A DNA stretch of 5,717 bases, from contig DGVE01000040.1 in the NCBI GenBank assembly GCA_002395865.1, positions 1 through 5,717 on the forward strand, read 5' to 3'. Positions within the stretch are counted from its first letter, which is position 1; each line of letters starts with the position of its first letter. The DNA comes from Lachnospiraceae bacterium UBA4292 (GTDB taxonomy: Bacteria > Bacillota > Clostridia > Lachnospirales > Lachnospiraceae). The position numbers and the translations under genes were made by a program. Below are positions 5,140 through 5,717 of this stretch, in pieces. Under the pieces are notes generated by a model that searched no databases, was not told where the DNA came from, and worked only from the letters and a program-made list of their open reading frames with translations.

Positions 5140-5717
5140 TTAACTATAGTCCTGCCTTAATCTTTTCAAAAATAATTCCGCAATCGGTGAAAACACCTGA
5201 TACTTTTTCCAGATGATATACATATTTGTTTCAAGCGTCGGCTTGATCGGTCGGAAGCAAAGTCCGCTTTCTTCGCTTGTGTCTACAAGGTTCTCAAAGG
5301 TCAGCATATAGCCAAGCCCTTCTTTCACAAATACCGAGCCGTTGTAGGCAAGATTGACAGTTCCTGCAAAGCTGAGCTTGTCCATATTATCCCCGCACCA
5401 GCGAGGGAAATCCACACGGATAGCCTGCTCGGAGCAGAACAGCGGAAGCCCATAGAGGTCATCAAAGGTAACATATTCTTTCTCAGCAAGCGGACTGTCA
5501 CGCAGCATGACAAGCCCCCATTTGTCGCTTTCAGGGATAGAGAGATAGTTGTACTTCGACAGGTTCGGCGGCTCAACGATCACGGCAAGGTCGAGGATAC
5601 CTCTGTCAAGACGTTCGGCAACGGGCTCGGTATCTCCGCTGAAAATGTGAAATATGAAATTCGGGTACTGCTCCTTGAATGCTTTGATACTCCGTGCAAG
5701 GTATTTGATAAGATAGC
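5140..5717 (-). CDS. LysR-family transcriptional regulator, C-terminal effector-binding part (5'-partial)
   Basis: The frame runs on the minus strand from the window edge to TAA at 5142-5140, giving 192 visible codons. It is open at its 5' end, so the N-terminal winged-helix DNA-binding domain (about 100 residues in the family) lies beyond the window; a GTG at 5583 is an internal Val. The visible part matches a LysR substrate-binding domain: FKEQYPNFIFHIFSGDTE, then a LDRGILDLAVI strand, a W-G-L-V-M segment with LRDSPLAEKEYVTFDDL, a later GLGYMLT stretch and a final region ending KRLRQDYS. The regulated gene cannot be told, because LysR targets are usually divergent neighbours on the unseen side. 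It converges on psd with a six-base gap. Codon use differs from the lipid genes (mostly ATC for Ile and CGN for Arg), which hints at a different origin. No effector can be named. Confidence 0.87.
   Translation of the reverse strand, partial: YLIKYLARSIKAFKEQYPNFIFHIFSGDTEPVAERLDRGILDLAVIVEPPNLSKYNYLSIPESDKWGLVMLRDSPLAEKEYVTFDDLYGLPLFCSEQAIRVDFPRWCGDNMDKLSFAGTVNLAYNGSVFVKEGLGYMLTFENLVDTSEESGLCFRPIKPTLETNMYIIWKKYQVFSPIAELFLKRLRQDYS

Noticed and set aside
5120..5160. Bidirectional terminator between psd and LysR
   Set aside because: Only 4-bp complementary pieces (AAGG/CCTT, AAGT/ACTT) were found, without a stable stem or U-run.
5325..5576. Second minus-strand open frame within the LysR gene
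   Set aside because: It overlaps the LysR frame fully, is low in hydrophobic pattern and has no domain signature.
5583..5583. GTG as the start of the LysR gene
   Set aside because: The same frame continues in LysR-like sequence to the window edge (FSGDTE, LDRGILDLA), so the codon is an internal valine.

Overview
The window looks like chromosomal DNA from a Gram-positive anaerobe of the class Clostridia, perhaps Ruminococcus-like or Lachnospiraceae-like. This is inferred from the gene families (an exported amidase with bacterial Ig-like repeats, a Gram-positive-style phosphatidylserine synthase next to a GGST-type phosphatidylserine decarboxylase) and from heavy use of ATA (Ile) and AGG/AGA (Arg) codons. 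No rRNA or other strict taxonomic marker is present, so the assignment is tentative.

Layout: (1) 2-1783, plus strand: the 3' part of a cell-wall amidase gene, with at least four Ig-like (BIG2) modules followed by a zinc amidase domain; its start lies before the window. (2) 1784-1860: a short intergenic region with a near-consensus sigma-A promoter. (3) 1861-5133, plus strand: four tightly arranged membrane-lipid genes, namely a PAP2-family phosphatase or transferase, a YbhN/MprF-type flippase-like integral membrane protein, phosphatidylserine synthase (pssA) and phosphatidylserine decarboxylase (psd). The first two overlap or nearly touch, and the last two overlap by one base. The only gap inside the group is about 99 bp before pssA; it holds a 13-bp hairpin followed by nested inverted repeats that can form an H-type pseudoknot just upstream of the start codon. 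(4) 5140-5717, minus strand: the C-terminal effector-binding half of a LysR-family regulator, converging on psd with six bases between stop codons; its DNA-binding end lies outside the window.

Taken together, pssA and psd convert CDP-diacylglycerol and serine to phosphatidylserine and then phosphatidylethanolamine. The polytopic flippase-like protein may move a lipid across the membrane and the PAP2 enzyme may process a lipid phosphate or exchange a head group. The cluster therefore reads as a lipid synthesis and remodelling operon placed behind a cell-wall hydrolase. The first two genes' substrates are unknown. The least explained element is the structured leader of pssA.
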